Positions 24,995 to 36,990 of a stretch of 64,000 nucleotides of DNA are shown here, piece after piece (positions within the stretch are counted from its first letter, which is position 1; every line of letters begins with the position of its first letter). The position numbers were made by a program, and so were the translations under genes. The notes beneath the pieces were generated by a model. It did no database searches, was not told where the DNA came from, and was given only the letters and a program-made list of their open reading frames with translations. The stretch is from contig JAFEKR010000001.1 of assembly GCA_019022495.1 (NCBI GenBank), forward strand, positions 4,340,001-4,404,000, written 5' to 3'. Source of the DNA: Epichloe hybrida. Lineage: Eukaryota > Ascomycota > Sordariomycetes > Hypocreales > Clavicipitaceae.

Positions 24995-25709
24995 GCCATG
25001 GGTGCATTTTCCGCAACAAAACATGGAAAGTAGTCATGCTCTTATCACATACGCACGTGATCAAAGTATAGGTCCGTCACACGGCGGATTAACGCGCCAA
25101 GCCTCGTTGCCTTTTTCTCAAAGCTCTTGCCATTTTATCATGGGCCAATGTGTTTCGGGAAAAACACGATTCTACTCCGTAACAGTACCCGTACCGCTAC
25201 TTGAATATCATCTTCATAGAAACTAGCGTGTATCTTGCTTACCATAATTCTTTTCTGCAATCAAATCCAACTCGTACCAATTTTTTTTCCCCCGCAAGCT
25301 ACCATGCATGCTCTCAGTCAAAGCACCAGCAAAGCAAAAGCACTGACATCTCCATACTCATATACACTATGCTAAACTAGATTGAATCGTTCCCTAGTTT
25401 CCTTTCAACTTCTGGTCAAACAACAACAGACATCGCGATAAAAACTTTTGCTGCTTCACAAGCGCACACCATGTCCAATGGCAACAGTAGCTAAATTGCC
25501 CGGGCAGCACGACGCTACCAAACAGAAACAAAATAAAAACAAATCAGAGCTGCTGGTATTATACAAAGAGTAACATGTCAGTCGTACACATGGGTATCAA
25601 GACACGGAAATTAGTCAAGGAAAATGGCTTCACAAGTTTTGAAGGACCCGAAAACAAACAAAAATCGGACGGGAACAATCGAAGAAACCCCCCCCTCCCC
25701 CCCCCCCAA
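24995..25709. other. Intergenic, 3' flanks
   Basis: 3' ends of the PPR gene and the Zn2Cys6 fusion gene converge here. TACTCCGTA lies at 25173-25181 and a C-rich run at 25688-25708. No gene seen. Confidence 0.6.
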
Positions 25710-26487
25710 TCACGGTCCTATGCCGCCGATGCCTCGTAGCACACGGGCTGGATTGCCAGCCACAACAGTAAAAGGTGGAACATCCTTTCTTGTCCGTTAG
25801 CCCACTGTTTTTGACTTTCAGTAACAAGAGGTTTCGTGACTAACCTTGGTGACAATAGATCCAGCGCCTACAGTGCTTCCTTTACCAATGGTACGACCAG
25901 GAAGAATCATGGCGCCACCACCAATCCAACAGTCTTGCTCTATAGTGATTCCACGGCCAAATTGAGGGCCTTGTCCACCTTGACGCTTCTTGGGATCAAT
26001 GGGCAGCGACGTCGTGAAAATGCTGACATTGGGTCCAATCACGCAGTTGTCGCCAATCTTCACCTCGCATACGTCGTTAATCGTACAGTTACGTCCCAGG
26101 ACAACATGATGACCGATCGAGATGTTGTAGCCGTAGTCACAGGTAAATGGCGTCTCCACTGCGACATGTCGGCCTACGCGACCAACGTTGGTGACAGGGG
26201 AGGCTTCGCTAGGCGAAACGCGAACAAGATCTCGGGGCTGTAAAATCTCAAGAAAGAGGCGAGCTCGCTCATCGGGGGACACGCCGTTTGTTGGTGGCGA
26301 CGTCAGATTATTGAACCTCCAGCACGCAGCGGCACACCTTTCCCTTTCTAGACACAGTTCCTTGTCGAAGGGGTAAAAGTTTCGCCCGGAAAGCATCTCC
26401 TCCTTTTGTGTTCTTCGTTGAGGGTACTGAGAGTGAGTTTGGGATTGAGGCTGAGGCTGAGTGTGCGACTGTGAGTGACCCTGTGAG

Positions 26488-26521
<34 letters not shown>

Positions 26522-27964
26522 ATTGAGATTGGGAAAGAGCCTGAGAATGGGCTTGGGAATGAGATAGAGCCAGCTGAGCAGCAGCCTGCACATTGCTTGA
26601 CGGGGCCGGCGGGTGAGGTGTTGGGCTGCTCGTTCGTGTCGGGCGGAGAATATTGATCTGCGGTAGGTGATTGCCCGGATGAGGCGTCTCGGGTTCATTT
26701 CCTCGATTGAGGTCATGTAGAGGGGGCACTCGCTGATACTCTTTACCCATCCTTTCGCCAAAGGAAGGAGGTTGTGTATTGGCACTGATGGGGGTAGGGA
26801 AAACATTACCAGCGTTGTATGGGATGGCCGACAATTTATTCTCGGGACTCGTAGCAGACGCGGCGCTCGTCATTGTCGATATTGTCGACGCCGTTGGTCG
26901 GTCATCATCGGTCACCACCAAGGGTCGGCCTTGTGGCGGGTCTATGCGGAGGATCTGGCCACGATAATGAGGGAGCGGCTCCCGCTTTACGGGCTGCGGC
27001 CCATATGCACCATGCTGCGGCATTCCATAGGCTCCAGGTGGAACGTAAGAGGGATCCTTGGACTCGAGCGGTACGGCAGGTGCCTTCGTATCAGGTTTGG
27101 GCCAGCCGGCACCTCTCTGTGGCGGATATCCAGCACATAAGAATCCTCCTCGAATACAGTTTATGCCTGAAAACCTTGATGAGCCGAGAGTACAAGAGTG
27201 GACGCTGAAGACTGAAATGAAAGGATCAACAACTCACATTCCGGTTTTGACTCGTCACATTTCTTCTTCCTCTTGCGGCATGTCAAACAACCAGTTTTTG
27301 TGCGGTTACTGAAGTTTCGTTTCCGCTTTTTGGGATCATGGTGAAGAAGGGAGTCTTGTCGCTGCTCACTTCCATAGGGGCTGCCGTGAGCAGCTGCAGA
27401 CCGGTCCTCGGCATCAGGGCTCGTATTGGTATAGTCGCTATGATCCATCTGGCCTGCCGCTCTGCGCAGAGTTTCTCCTATCTGGTCCTCTGTCTGGCCA
27501 CGAGGTGACGTTGCCGAGGTCTGTTGCGAGTCATGGCCATTCCTTTCTGCTCGCGAATGATGCTGCGTCGGCCAGAAGCTGTCTTTATCTTGCCAATCTT
27601 CTCCATACTGCTTGCTACTTTCCTGGTGGGGAGTTTCGTGCATCTCTCGAGATTCGTTCTGTGATTCAATTGATGTTGCCTCTGGTGTCTGAGCTTTCGT
27701 AGATGCAACTTCACGCCCCAGCTCAATCGAGTTGGATCGTTTGCGCTTCTGACTCGCATCTGCGTTTGCAAAACGTCCTGACGAAACTGGTGGCCGGTGA
27801 ATGTTCTGTATCGACCAGCCATCTTTGCGGAGCGTAGAGGTCTTGGGGGAGCCCTGGTTGTGAGATTTGTCGCCTTCGTCCGAGGTGTCTACTTTGATGC
27901 ACTTCTCCGCGGGAGATTCCGTAGCCTCCGGAGAGCCTCCGTTCAAAGCTGTAAACGCAGACAT
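25710..27964 (-). CDS. Zn2Cys6 DNA-binding domain fused to a maltose-acetyltransferase-like hexapeptide domain; exons 27964-27238, 27166-25845, 25784-25710
   Basis: The 707-aa product has a fungal binuclear zinc cluster at residues 226-253 (C-x2-C-x6-C-x6-C-x2-C-x6-C, starting CLTCRKRKKKCDESK), split by an intron at 27167-27237 inside the fourth Cys codon. A Pro/Ser/Gln-rich linker with QAQAQAQAHSQ repeats follows. A Mac-type helix starts near residue 500 (EEMLSGRNFYPFDKELCLER), then a left-handed beta helix (SIGHHVVLGRNCTINDVCEV, DCWIGGGAMILPGRTIGKGS). The third exon (intron 25785-25844) supplies the family end DVPPFTVVAGNPARVLRGIG. Where active enzymes have a catalytic His (T-H-P), this protein reads TSLPID. 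A regulator that uses a dead enzyme fold for sensing or trimerising is my inference. The frame is open 89 codons upstream of the chosen Met. Confidence 0.88.
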
Positions 27965-29233
27965 TGTTGAAAAGGTGTCGGGGCCTAGTCGGTGGAGAAA
28001 GTTTCCAACTTCTGATTGCACTGAGTAGAGGTGGGTGAACGAGCCCGTTATTCTGTGGTGCCTTGGGCGAATATTCCGAAGCTTCCAAGTAGCAGCGGAC
28101 AATGGACGGCGAGACACCCTTTCGTGAGACGGATCTCTGAAGGCGCAATTCGTAAAACAAGTCGGGGGTCCAGCCCACGGCTTGAGAAGTATTTGACTCG
28201 CAGCTTTCCTTAGATGGCCCCTTATGCTCAATCAGGTTTTTCTTCTTTCCCGCTGTGCCTAGAGTCGTTGTGATGAGCCTTTGCCTTTATTTTAGATTTT
28301 CCTGGTAGACCTGCAGTCAGGAAAATCGAAAGGCAGAGGATGATACAGGCTTGGAGAATACCGACGACAAAGTTATCGCATTAGTCAGAAAAGCTTTTGA
28401 AAATTGGCGCGTTGATCCTCCAGATTCCTAGCTAGGTCGGTGCATGTACAGTCCTTCCAGACTTCCAAATGATGGCGAGAGCAAAGGGCGTCAAAAAGGT
28501 GTGGAACCTTGATTGGTTTGTCCGAGTTTCTATGGTATGAGGTGTAATCGCGTAAGACCAGGGGGTTCGCAGCTGGTCGCGGGAGGGAATGACGAGCTTT
28601 GGTCGGAAGATGATGATTCAGATCCAAATCCCAGGAAGATGCGACACTTGGAAGGACGTCGTTCGAAGGGTGAAGAAAGGTGGAAGGAGGAGGAAGAACA
28701 TCCAGGTTGGGAATATGAGCTAGAATGGAGATGGGGGTACGTTTCGAGAAAAATACTTCCGCACTCGCACCGCACTGTGCCTCACTTTTTTTCTTCAGAA
28801 GGAGAGAAGGGGGAAAAAAGCAGGCAGGTGCGCACAAGATTGCACACAGGTACAACCCAAGTCCGAAGGCAAAGCGGCGTCTGGTGCGTGCGAATTACGC
28901 AAGAAAGAAAGGCTGGGCTTGGGCTGGCAGTTACGGAGCACGAGCGAGCGACTTTGTCGACCGGCAGGGCGCCGAGTCGAGAGACGATCGCTAAGCCCGG
29001 AAGCCGCGCTTTTAGTTCGCTAGTCTCGAGGCGCACAAGATGGATTCGATTCGATGGGCTCGTTGGCGACCTCTGGCGACCTCTGGCGACCTCTGGCGAG
29101 TCCCCGTCCATTTTTCATCCCTTGCCATGTCGCCCTGGCTACATATGCAAAGCTCCAGTCTGTCTACATATTTCGTGGCCCTCGACCTCCAAATTATCGG
29201 GCGGCATGGCGCTTGGTAGGACCACGATGGCCA

Positions 29234-29260
29234 GGGGTGGGGTGGGGTGGGGTGGGGTGG
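29234..29260 (+). repeat. (GGGGT)5 tract, potential G-quadruplex
   Basis: Five perfect GGGGT units plus GG on the plus strand, meeting the G-run criterion for an intramolecular quadruplex with one-base loops. Confidence 0.9.
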
Positions 29261-29467
29261 TGGTGCCCGCGGGACACTGGAAGACTGGAGGGAGGGGCCT
29301 GGGACCAGGACTGCATGAAGCCTGAAGGCCAGGAGGGCGTCTGATGTTCTAATGTTGCTTTGCGCAGTCCCGGGGTGTGGGAGGGGGTGGCAGCAGCTGT
29401 GCTGTTGCTGCCCATTTACATGTATTGCCTCCAAAATGCTGCCTGCAGGTTTGTGGCAGGAGCAATG

Positions 29468-29520
29468 GGCAGGCAAGCAGGCAGACAAGTAGGCAGGCAG
29501 ACAGGCAGGCAGGCAGGCAC
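29468..29520. repeat. GGCA/GACA tetranucleotide-rich repeat
   Basis: Interrupted run of (G)GCA and GACA units, longest perfect part (GGCA)4 near 29504-29519. Confidence 0.85.
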
Positions 29521-32500
29521 AGACATCAGACAGACACATATGCACAGCTACTGCTCTGCTTGCTGTGATGCGAGTCCTTCTTCGCCTTCTTGTTGCTTGT
29601 TCTTGTTCCCGTCCCACCCGGATCTGGCGGGCTGGCGGGCTGGCGGGCTGGTGCTGCGCCGGAACGCAACGCGTCATGCTGCCGGATTTACGGGGAGTCC
29701 GTCTTCCCTGATGTTTGCCGTTAAACGAATCCATGTTCGGAGTACGAGTATGGAGTCAATGCGAATGCGAGCAAACGAGGCGACTTGTCTGTCAGACATT
29801 CTATACTCAAAAGTTGATGCAGTGAGCCGATAGCTGCAATTGGTTGATCCATTCTGCTTTCTGGCTTCTTGTCGTCAGCTCTTGCCTCGTAGCATTGATA
29901 CCCGGCACAGCATGGAAAAGGCGCAATTGCAGTGGCAGTCAAGAATTGTGGGCTGAGACCATTCTTGAATCTTGAGTCACTGACCCCGAGTTCTGTCTGG
30001 GTCGTCGTTGGTTGTTGGGCACTGCCAAATTAAATCCCTTTTGAGTGGCAGTCTGGTGAGGACACTGAGTGAGGACACTGAGAAGGGTGAGGGAGTTGTT
30101 AGTGGCTGGGCGCGACCGCAGCAGGCGGTGTTTGCCGCAACAAGGACCAAGGACCCAAGCTTCCCCACTGCACACCCACTACAGATCACACCTACATGTA
30201 CAGGCTACAGTTGACGGGTGATTGCACTACGCGGCGCTACTCGTTTGACCTGACGGCTGACGGGGCCACACTAGTGCCGCTCGCCAAAATCACCTCGGCC
30301 ATGCTCATCCCATCAACATATCCCCCGCCATCTTGCGTCGGGGTTGCTCTTGCCATCCCACCAGGAAGGGTCCCTACTCCGTACACGCGCAGCCTGTCCC
30401 GACACGCGCCTCGATGTCGTGCACTTCGTCCCCGTCATGCTCCCTTGCCTGGACGCTTGCTTGAGTGCTCTCATCCAGACGCCAGACGTTGCATCTACAT
30501 GTATATTCATTCGCACGACGCGGAGTCCACTTGTTGGAGATTTGTCCGCTGATGCAACCCAAAGCGGATCCGAGTCGGAGTCTCCAGGTCGAAATGGAAC
30601 CCCAGCCTCAGTCCGACTTGCAATTCGACCGAATCGAGGCACGAAGCCGAGTACAATCAATGTTACATGTGGCATGAAAATTCTGTCGATAGAAGCCACC
30701 CTTCTTGTACCGAGTTGCACGTCCGCATCTTTGTGCACCTTTGTGTGGCTAGGCGCCTCGTCTGGAGCAGAGCTTCGGCTATTATGTACTTGGACGAATG
30801 AATATCTTGCAGTCCGTTTCATCAACGGATGCGACAATGCGATGAGGGGACGCATGCCATGCACTACCGCGATAGACGAGCGGACGACAAGACTATTATT
30901 TGGGGACTCGTGTTGGCAGATGACACATTATAGCGACATGTCGTGCACGAACGAGTGGTCGGCATCATCTTTTGTCAATCAGACAAGACCGGTCCTGCGT
31001 AACATGGCTCTCCTAGTTGGAACTCGTCAGTAACTCGTGTCACCTCGAATAGTAGAAAGACGAAGAAGTCTTGTCAAACACACATGCGCCACACAGTACT
31101 ATTCACGGAACTTGGCTCGAGGACAATGTACAGCACGACGTCGTCTGATGGCTTTCCCCCGCATAGTACTCCGTTATTACTCCGTACCCGCGTCAGTAGA
31201 GTAGACCATGGCATGCTGATTGAAAAGCGCATCCATTCCGCCGTTCTCGTCCCGTTCTCATCGAATGAAAGCATGTTCGACATGCCTAGCTGTTCCAGGC
31301 ACGCCAGGCGCAACCATGGCACTGCGGACGGAGCACTGTCCAGTGACAGACGAGCCGTACCCCGTTGCACACATGCACATATAGTGGGGCTGTCATATTA
31401 TTTAACGCCGCGTCTAAACACCGTGCATCTCACACCACCATGGACAGTGGCTTGTTAGCGCCGCAGGGGCCACCGTGATGCTACCACATAAGCGGTTTGT
31501 CTGGTCTGATTGGCCCTCTTCATTCTGCAAACTCAACCCACACCCCCGGCAGCAATAGACGACTGAGACGTGCTTTTGGTGCTCCCTCCCATTGGCAAAC
31601 CTACCACGGAGCCGCCTCGCCAGGTGCGCGTGGCTGGCTCGTCTTACATGGCTAGCCGTAAAGTATCAATTGCCACGACGAAACACGTCACCGTGGCTTG
31701 AGACCAAACGAGTCTGGTCCAAGTGAAATCAAAGCAGCCTTGTTGTTCGCACACTCAGTACCTCACACCCATTTCGACGCCGGGCAAACACGGCACAAGA
31801 CAAGACGAGATGGTCAGGTCAGAGTGAGCGGATAGGCGTTGTGAACTGCTCAAAACTTTTTGACTCAAGCTGCGCGCGACTTCCGTGCCTACTGTGGGAC
31901 TGCGCATAGTACGGAGTACATATGCATAATTACTTAAACATTCGAGGCGACGGACTCGTTCTCTACTCCGTAAGCAAGCGCATCTTCAGACTTGCTGTAG
32001 CGCCACCAAGGTGTTCTAGCGGGCGTCTCTGAGATGCTTTTTTTAGACCTCTTCTCTTCTCTTGTGAAGAAAGGCGCGTGTTCCCAAAGGTCGTCCACCT
32101 CGCGCTGGCCCGGTCGACAGGGCGGTGAAAGTAAAAGTGTGCAGCAACAGCAATATTTATTGCTGCGGGCGACCGTCCTGCTGGACCATCTATCAGATCA
32201 CAAAGGAAGCAATGTGCAATATTATGTACAGGACCACGAGCGGTGTCGAAGACGCAGTCCCAAGAGAGAAGGCGCATCCGTGATTTCTCGTCGGCCAACT
32301 CGGGTGCTCGAAAAGTGGGTCTGCACCCCATCATCCTGCACCAGGGCGCTTGAGGTTATGAAACAGGAAAAGGCTCTCGAGGTTCGCCGACAGCAACAGC
32401 ATCGGCAGATCCAACTTTTTACTGGAAGCGCGCATGGGGGGGCAGGGGGGGGGTGCCGCGGCGGGTGCCCCACAGCCGCTGCGACGCCGCCTTCCTCGCG

Positions 32501-33658
32501 CATCCTTCAGCGACAGCGACCCCTGTTGCCCAGTTCCTGCCTGGCCTTTGCTCTAATGAAGGCATTTAATTTGTACGGATCCGTACGGATTACGGATTGT
32601 GCGTGGACCGCGCCTGCGCACCCACCTGAGAACACGGCACCAGCAGCATTTCCTGTGGACACGACCACAACAAGGAAGGCGCCTGGAGCGTGCCGTTGTC
32701 GGCCCGCTCTGAACCTCCGAACCAAAACCAGACGGCCGGTTTCTGCTTCGACCTGACTGCGAGTTCCAAGTTCGAATCGGGTACCATGAACAAGTACCCC
32801 CCGTAGACGGAGGCCTGTGCCAGAAATACCAGCACTGGAGGAGCTTCGCGCCGGGTGCATGCAGTCCATGTCCGCCGCGTCTGTTTGCATCTCGGCCGGT
32901 CCTGCTCAACCGCAATGCCGACAAAGCAGCCAGTTTCTATTTTCGACATCCCTGATCCAACAGGATGGGTCAATAATGCGTATATTTAGCACCATGGCTT
33001 CATGAGACCATGTACGGATCACGGACTAGACCAACTGAGATGGCTTTTTTTTTCTTTCTTCTTTTCTTCATGCATTGCCTCACCAGCCAATCAAAATGCC
33101 TCAATGCCAGATTACCGCCGTCCCCTGGCGCTCGCCCCCGGGGGAGGGGGGGGGGCAACGTTTTCCGATTCTGGAAGCTTTTGCATCATCTTGATCCGAC
33201 GTCACTGGCTTTCGAGCAAAAGCCATCTCGACAACGCGGCGGCAAGCATACTATCCCAAGACGTCCTCTTGCATCCGAACCTGCAGACTTCCTCAGACTA
33301 CTAGAATCCACCCACCTTCTCGTCCGAGTGCGACCACGTACGAAGTCGGCCAATGACCTCGACAGAAGGTCCCAGACGTGATGTAAAGTGGCGTCACGAT
33401 GGCTTCCTTCTGCTTGCGTTTTCGGGAAGCGCCAAGGCTTGCCTGCTACATGCACGCCATTCATGCAAGGACTGCATTCCCCTGACCTTGGCGAGGGACC
33501 TGGCGAGGATACACTTCTTGCTCAAGAGGGGGAAAACGCGCCTTGACTTTGCACGTCGGGCCGGTCGGTGGTGGGTTGCAGAGCGTGCGCGCCACATGTG
33601 GCATCTGGCATCTGGCATCTGGCACCCGTGGAATAATAAATGACCCTTGCGCCCACGC

Positions 33659-33688
33659 GGATGCGGATGCGGATGCGGATGCGGATGC
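33659..33688. repeat. (GGATGC)5 hexanucleotide repeat
   Basis: Five perfect hexamers. A TGGCATC triple repeat lies 40 bp upstream. Confidence 0.9.
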
Positions 33689-34347
33689 ACAAGCGCTGGG
33701 ATCCGGCACCGAGTATATTTATAGAGACGCCGTTGCTATCATTCAAAAGTGACGCTGCGCGTTCCGCAGGTATTACATGTGCCGTGCGGAAGTACTCCGT
33801 AGACTGTACGCATCAGAACATCTACGAGAGTCTAGAGCAGCCGACTACCAGAGTCACCGACGAAACTTGCCGCTCCCCGGCCCCTTGCGAAGAAATTCCC
33901 CAACTCCTCCCGTCATGCCCAGGCCAGCAACCGCCGAGGCGCACGCACAGTCATCCAAACACAAGCCGGTTTATATGCCTTCTCCCCTTCTAGTTTCCAT
34001 CCATCCTGCTTCATCCAGACACCAGCCGTACGTCGGGCGCCTCCGCTCCGACTGGACGATCCATCGACATGCCGGCCTCGCAGAGTGTTTCAGAATTCTA
34101 TGTACAGCGAAGACGGCACCATCACGCTGGTACCCGCTCATGCACAGATATACAGCACAGCGCCAACATCGTAGGGCTAGGACCATCGAGGGCCCGTCGT
34201 TCAGATTCACATGCAAGTTGCGGTGCGGGCGCGGGGAGATGCAGTCTCCAAGGAAGAAAAAAGTCATTTTGATTCTAGACTCGAGGCACGGCGCTACTGA
34301 TTTTTTATTCCAAAAAGTACGGCGTACACGCCATGCAATGGACGACA

Positions 34348-36342
34348 TCACTTCTTCTGCCTCTTGACGCTCTTGTCACTGACGGTGCTGAATACACTTG
34401 CGCTGCGCTTGTGCGCACCGCTGCTACTTCCCGGTCGGGCCGTCTTGTCCGCTTCACCTGCTTTGGTGGCGGCATCGTCTTGTTTGCGATCCTGTGCTTG
34501 TTCTTCTGTTGCTTCCGCAGATTGTGCAGAGGGGTCGTCGTTGGTCTCGCCTGCGTCGTCGGCGGTGCTCGTTGCTTTGCCGTCGGGCTGGTCTGTGGAG
34601 ATGGGTGCATCTTTGTCGCCGTCTGACTTGGCAGCGGCGTCTTCTTCAGACTTCTTTTCAGAGTCAGCGTCGGCTCGGGCAGGGGGTGGAGGGGGTGGAG
34701 GGGGTCCGTGTAGCTTCTCCCGCTCTGCCCTCTTGGCCTCTTCGACTTTGATTTCGGCGTCAAGCTTGTCGGATACTTTGCGGGCGTCGAGGAGGCTGTT
34801 TACTGCCGCGAGGAGCTGTTCGTACTGGAGGGTCGTGGCGGCGGTTGGCATGGCAAGTTTGGCGGGGACATCTAGTTCGTTGAGCGTGTTGTTGATGCGC
34901 AGCTGTTGTTGGTTGGACTTGTGCGAGAAGAGCTTGTTGATCTTTTCGGTGCGGAACGTAGGGCCTGAACCGAGGCGGTCATGGTGCGTCACGCCGTAGA
35001 CGGCCTCTTCTTGGCTTGTGAGCTTTCTGCGCTCGGGGAGCTGCTGCTTTTCTGCCTGTTGCTGCGCCTTCTTGCTGGCAGCTGTGGGAGTTGACGTCGC
35101 TGCGGTGGACTCGCGCGTGGCTGCGGTTGAGGCGGCCACGCTATCGCGTTTGCCTGATTCGGGAGCTGTCGACGGGTTATGAGGGCCTCCTTGGGCTCCT
35201 GATGCTGCTCCTCCTGTCATCGTCGTCGTTGCTGCTGCTCCTGTTGATCCCGGTGCCGCGCCGCCAGACGGGGTATTGACACCGTCGGTGCCCATGATGG
35301 ACTTTCTCTTTTTGGACTTGTCGACGCTCATGAGGTTTTGTAGTAGCGTCTGCATACCGGCTGACGACTTGAATGTGTTGATGTCTGTCTCTGCTCGTGG
35401 GTAGTCCAGGCGGTTGTACAGCTCTCGCCTCTCCTCGTTGAAGCGCTCACTTCGCGCCAAGATGCGCTTGATTTCGAGAAGCAGCGACTCCTCCTCCCGG
35501 GCCTCCTCCTTTGACCGTGACAGCGTGTTCACGGCGAACTCCTTGCGCAGCTTCTCCTGCTTAGGGTTGAAGTGGGCCATCAGCTCGTGCAGCGCATACT
35601 CCTGCTGCGTCATGTACTGAACTGGTTTCTGGGCCGCCATCATCTTGGCCGCCACCTCGTAGTATCTTGCCTTCAAGTCCTCCATTGACCGTGGTCGCGT
35701 AGCCGGAACAACAGCCTTACTTTCGTCGCCGTCTGCGTCGGTCTCGCCATTCGTCGCCGACGGTGTCCACTCGTATCTATCCCAGATGATGGGCCAGCGA
35801 AGATCAAATTCGCTCGCCATCTCCATCAGGTAATCTGTTTCTTCTTTCGTCCAGTCCTCGTTCTGCAGAGACACGGAGTATTGGTCCCCGCTATACTGGG
35901 GCACTTGGACTCTGACGTTGAACTTGGCAAATGTAGAGTCCTCCAGCTCTTCGGCTTTGGGTGTTTTCTCATGGCCAGGCTGCTGGCCCTCGTGTTGGCG
36001 GTTCGCGCCTCCTATTTGTGGTGCCTGGTCTGCTGCCGCTGGAGCATCTTTCATGTCCTTCCGCCTCCAATGCCTCAGAACTAGGCTCTGGTCGTCGCGT
36101 CCCGAGTTTCTGAACGGCCGGAGCTCCCATCTCGCAGCGGGTTTCCGGCTCGCAAATCGTCTTTTCTTGAACTGTGTGCTTTGTGGGACAATAGCAATGG
36201 GGTTGCCGCCGCCCAGGTTGAGCACTTCGCGAGCGAGGCCCTTGACATTAGGCCGGACTGCAGACGTCTTTTGTTTCTTGGACGGTCGCGGTCCGGAGGA
36301 GTCTCCTAGGTTGAGAACATCGCGGACATCAGAAGATGTCAT
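34348..36342 (-). CDS. SWC4: SWR1/NuA4 subunit SWC4 (DMAP1 family)
   Basis: Shared subunit of the SWR1 H2A.Z-exchange and NuA4 acetyltransferase complexes in the nucleus. Single exon, 664 aa. The start MTSSDVRDVLNLGD is conserved in fungal SWC4, followed by ARWELRPFRNSGRDDQSLVL and KFNVRVQVPQYSGDQY. The SANT-like module NEDWTKEETDYLMEMASEFD with RWPIIWDRYEW is diagnostic (about residues 165-200). The DMAP1 helical region around 240-320 includes RYYEVAAKMM and a KRILARSERFNEERRELYNR coiled coil. The C-terminus is a long Ser/Thr/Ala/Glu-rich disordered tail ending SVKRQKK, longer than in yeast but usual for filamentous fungi. It is divergent from the p24 gene. Confidence 0.95.
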   Translation of the reverse strand: MTSSDVRDVLNLGDSSGPRPSKKQKTSAVRPNVKGLAREVLNLGGGNPIAIVPQSTQFKKRRFASRKPAARWELRPFRNSGRDDQSLVLRHWRRKDMKDAPAAADQAPQIGGANRQHEGQQPGHEKTPKAEELEDSTFAKFNVRVQVPQYSGDQYSVSLQNEDWTKEETDYLMEMASEFDLRWPIIWDRYEWTPSATNGETDADGDESKAVVPATRPRSMEDLKARYYEVAAKMMAAQKPVQYMTQQEYALHELMAHFNPKQEKLRKEFAVNTLSRSKEEAREEESLLLEIKRILARSERFNEERRELYNRLDYPRAETDINTFKSSAGMQTLLQNLMSVDKSKKRKSIMGTDGVNTPSGGAAPGSTGAAATTTMTGGAASGAQGGPHNPSTAPESGKRDSVAASTAATRESTAATSTPTAASKKAQQQAEKQQLPERRKLTSQEEAVYGVTHHDRLGSGPTFRTEKINKLFSHKSNQQQLRINNTLNELDVPAKLAMPTAATTLQYEQLLAAVNSLLDARKVSDKLDAEIKVEEAKRAEREKLHGPPPPPPPPARADADSEKKSEEDAAAKSDGDKDAPISTDQPDGKATSTADDAGETNDDPSAQSAEATEEQAQDRKQDDAATKAGEADKTARPGSSSGAHKRSASVFSTVSDKSVKRQKK

Positions 36343-36990
36343 TTTCGCGAAAAACGAGCAGTGCGCGTCACTGGATAAAGAAAAAACGATTGTGTGGTGG
36401 ACGTCTCTATGTTTTGTGTTCCTTGAAAAAACGGTCGGGAAATGGATTTATAAAAGGTCATCCATCCGCGTCATGGCGCAAGGGCTCGTAGGGCGTAGAA
36501 AACCTCCGAGTTGCAATCGAAGTCGATGCGCGCGTCGTTATTCGATGACGCCGCTGAAAATGCAGATCTATGTTTGTCGTCGTTCCTGTTTATTTCTTCG
36601 GCAGAATCAGCCTGCGGGCGGATCTGGACTTGGCATGTCTGGTCAACTCGCACAGAAGCAGGGGCGCACGTGACCCCTCTGTGAGAGGAGGGGCCCGCAA
36701 CCAGAAAGCCAGAAAGCACTCTGGCACCCCTGACATACACGGGAGGTCCCCGTCTCTTGAACGTGGCAGCTTTCTGGTTGTGACTTGTGAGCACACGTGC
36801 ATTTGTGCATTTGATTTCCGGTGATCGCATCGCAGGGTCAAACAACGTCCCATCCATCCATCCGTCTCCTCCTTCATTCTCCTTCGGCATTCCATCCCTC
36901 CGAAAATCCCTCCGAGGTTTGCACCCGTCGTCACCTACAGAACACCGGGATTTTCCCCAAAGTTGCAGACGGCTCCCACGGAGAAAAAGA
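36343..36990. promoter_or_regulatory. Divergent promoter region SWC4 / p24
   Basis: 648 bp between two start codons. A C/T-rich stretch (36845-36910) precedes the p24 ATG. No specific element is claimed. Confidence 0.5.

Larger units (their letters stand above)
27965..34347. other. 6.4-kb gene desert with minisatellites and TACTCCGTA motifs
   Basis: No supported gene between the fusion gene and SWC4. Frames of 180-270 codons occur (28513-29325, 30344-31033, 32034-32756) but overlap others on the opposite strand and show no domain. Visible structure: GGCGACCTCT x3 (29065-29098), (GGGGT)5 (29234-29260), GGCA repeats (29468-29520), CTGGCGGG x3 (29624-29651), TGGCATC x3 (about 33599-33620), GGATGC x5 (33659-33688), and five exact TACTCCGTA/TACGGAGTA words at 30375, 31178, 31910, 31964 and 33793. 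Confidence 0.6.

Noticed and set aside
28513..29325. 270-codon plus-strand frame
   Set aside because: Runs through the GGCGACCTCT and GGGGT repeats; opposite-strand frames of similar length; no family resemblance.
30313..31033. Overlapping frames of 183 (-) and 229 (+) codons
   Set aside because: They overlap antisense, contain TACTCCGTA words that otherwise avoid genes, and match nothing known to me.
32034..32756. 240-codon plus-strand frame
   Set aside because: Low-complexity Gln/Gly/Pro content and no introns or domain; left as non-coding.
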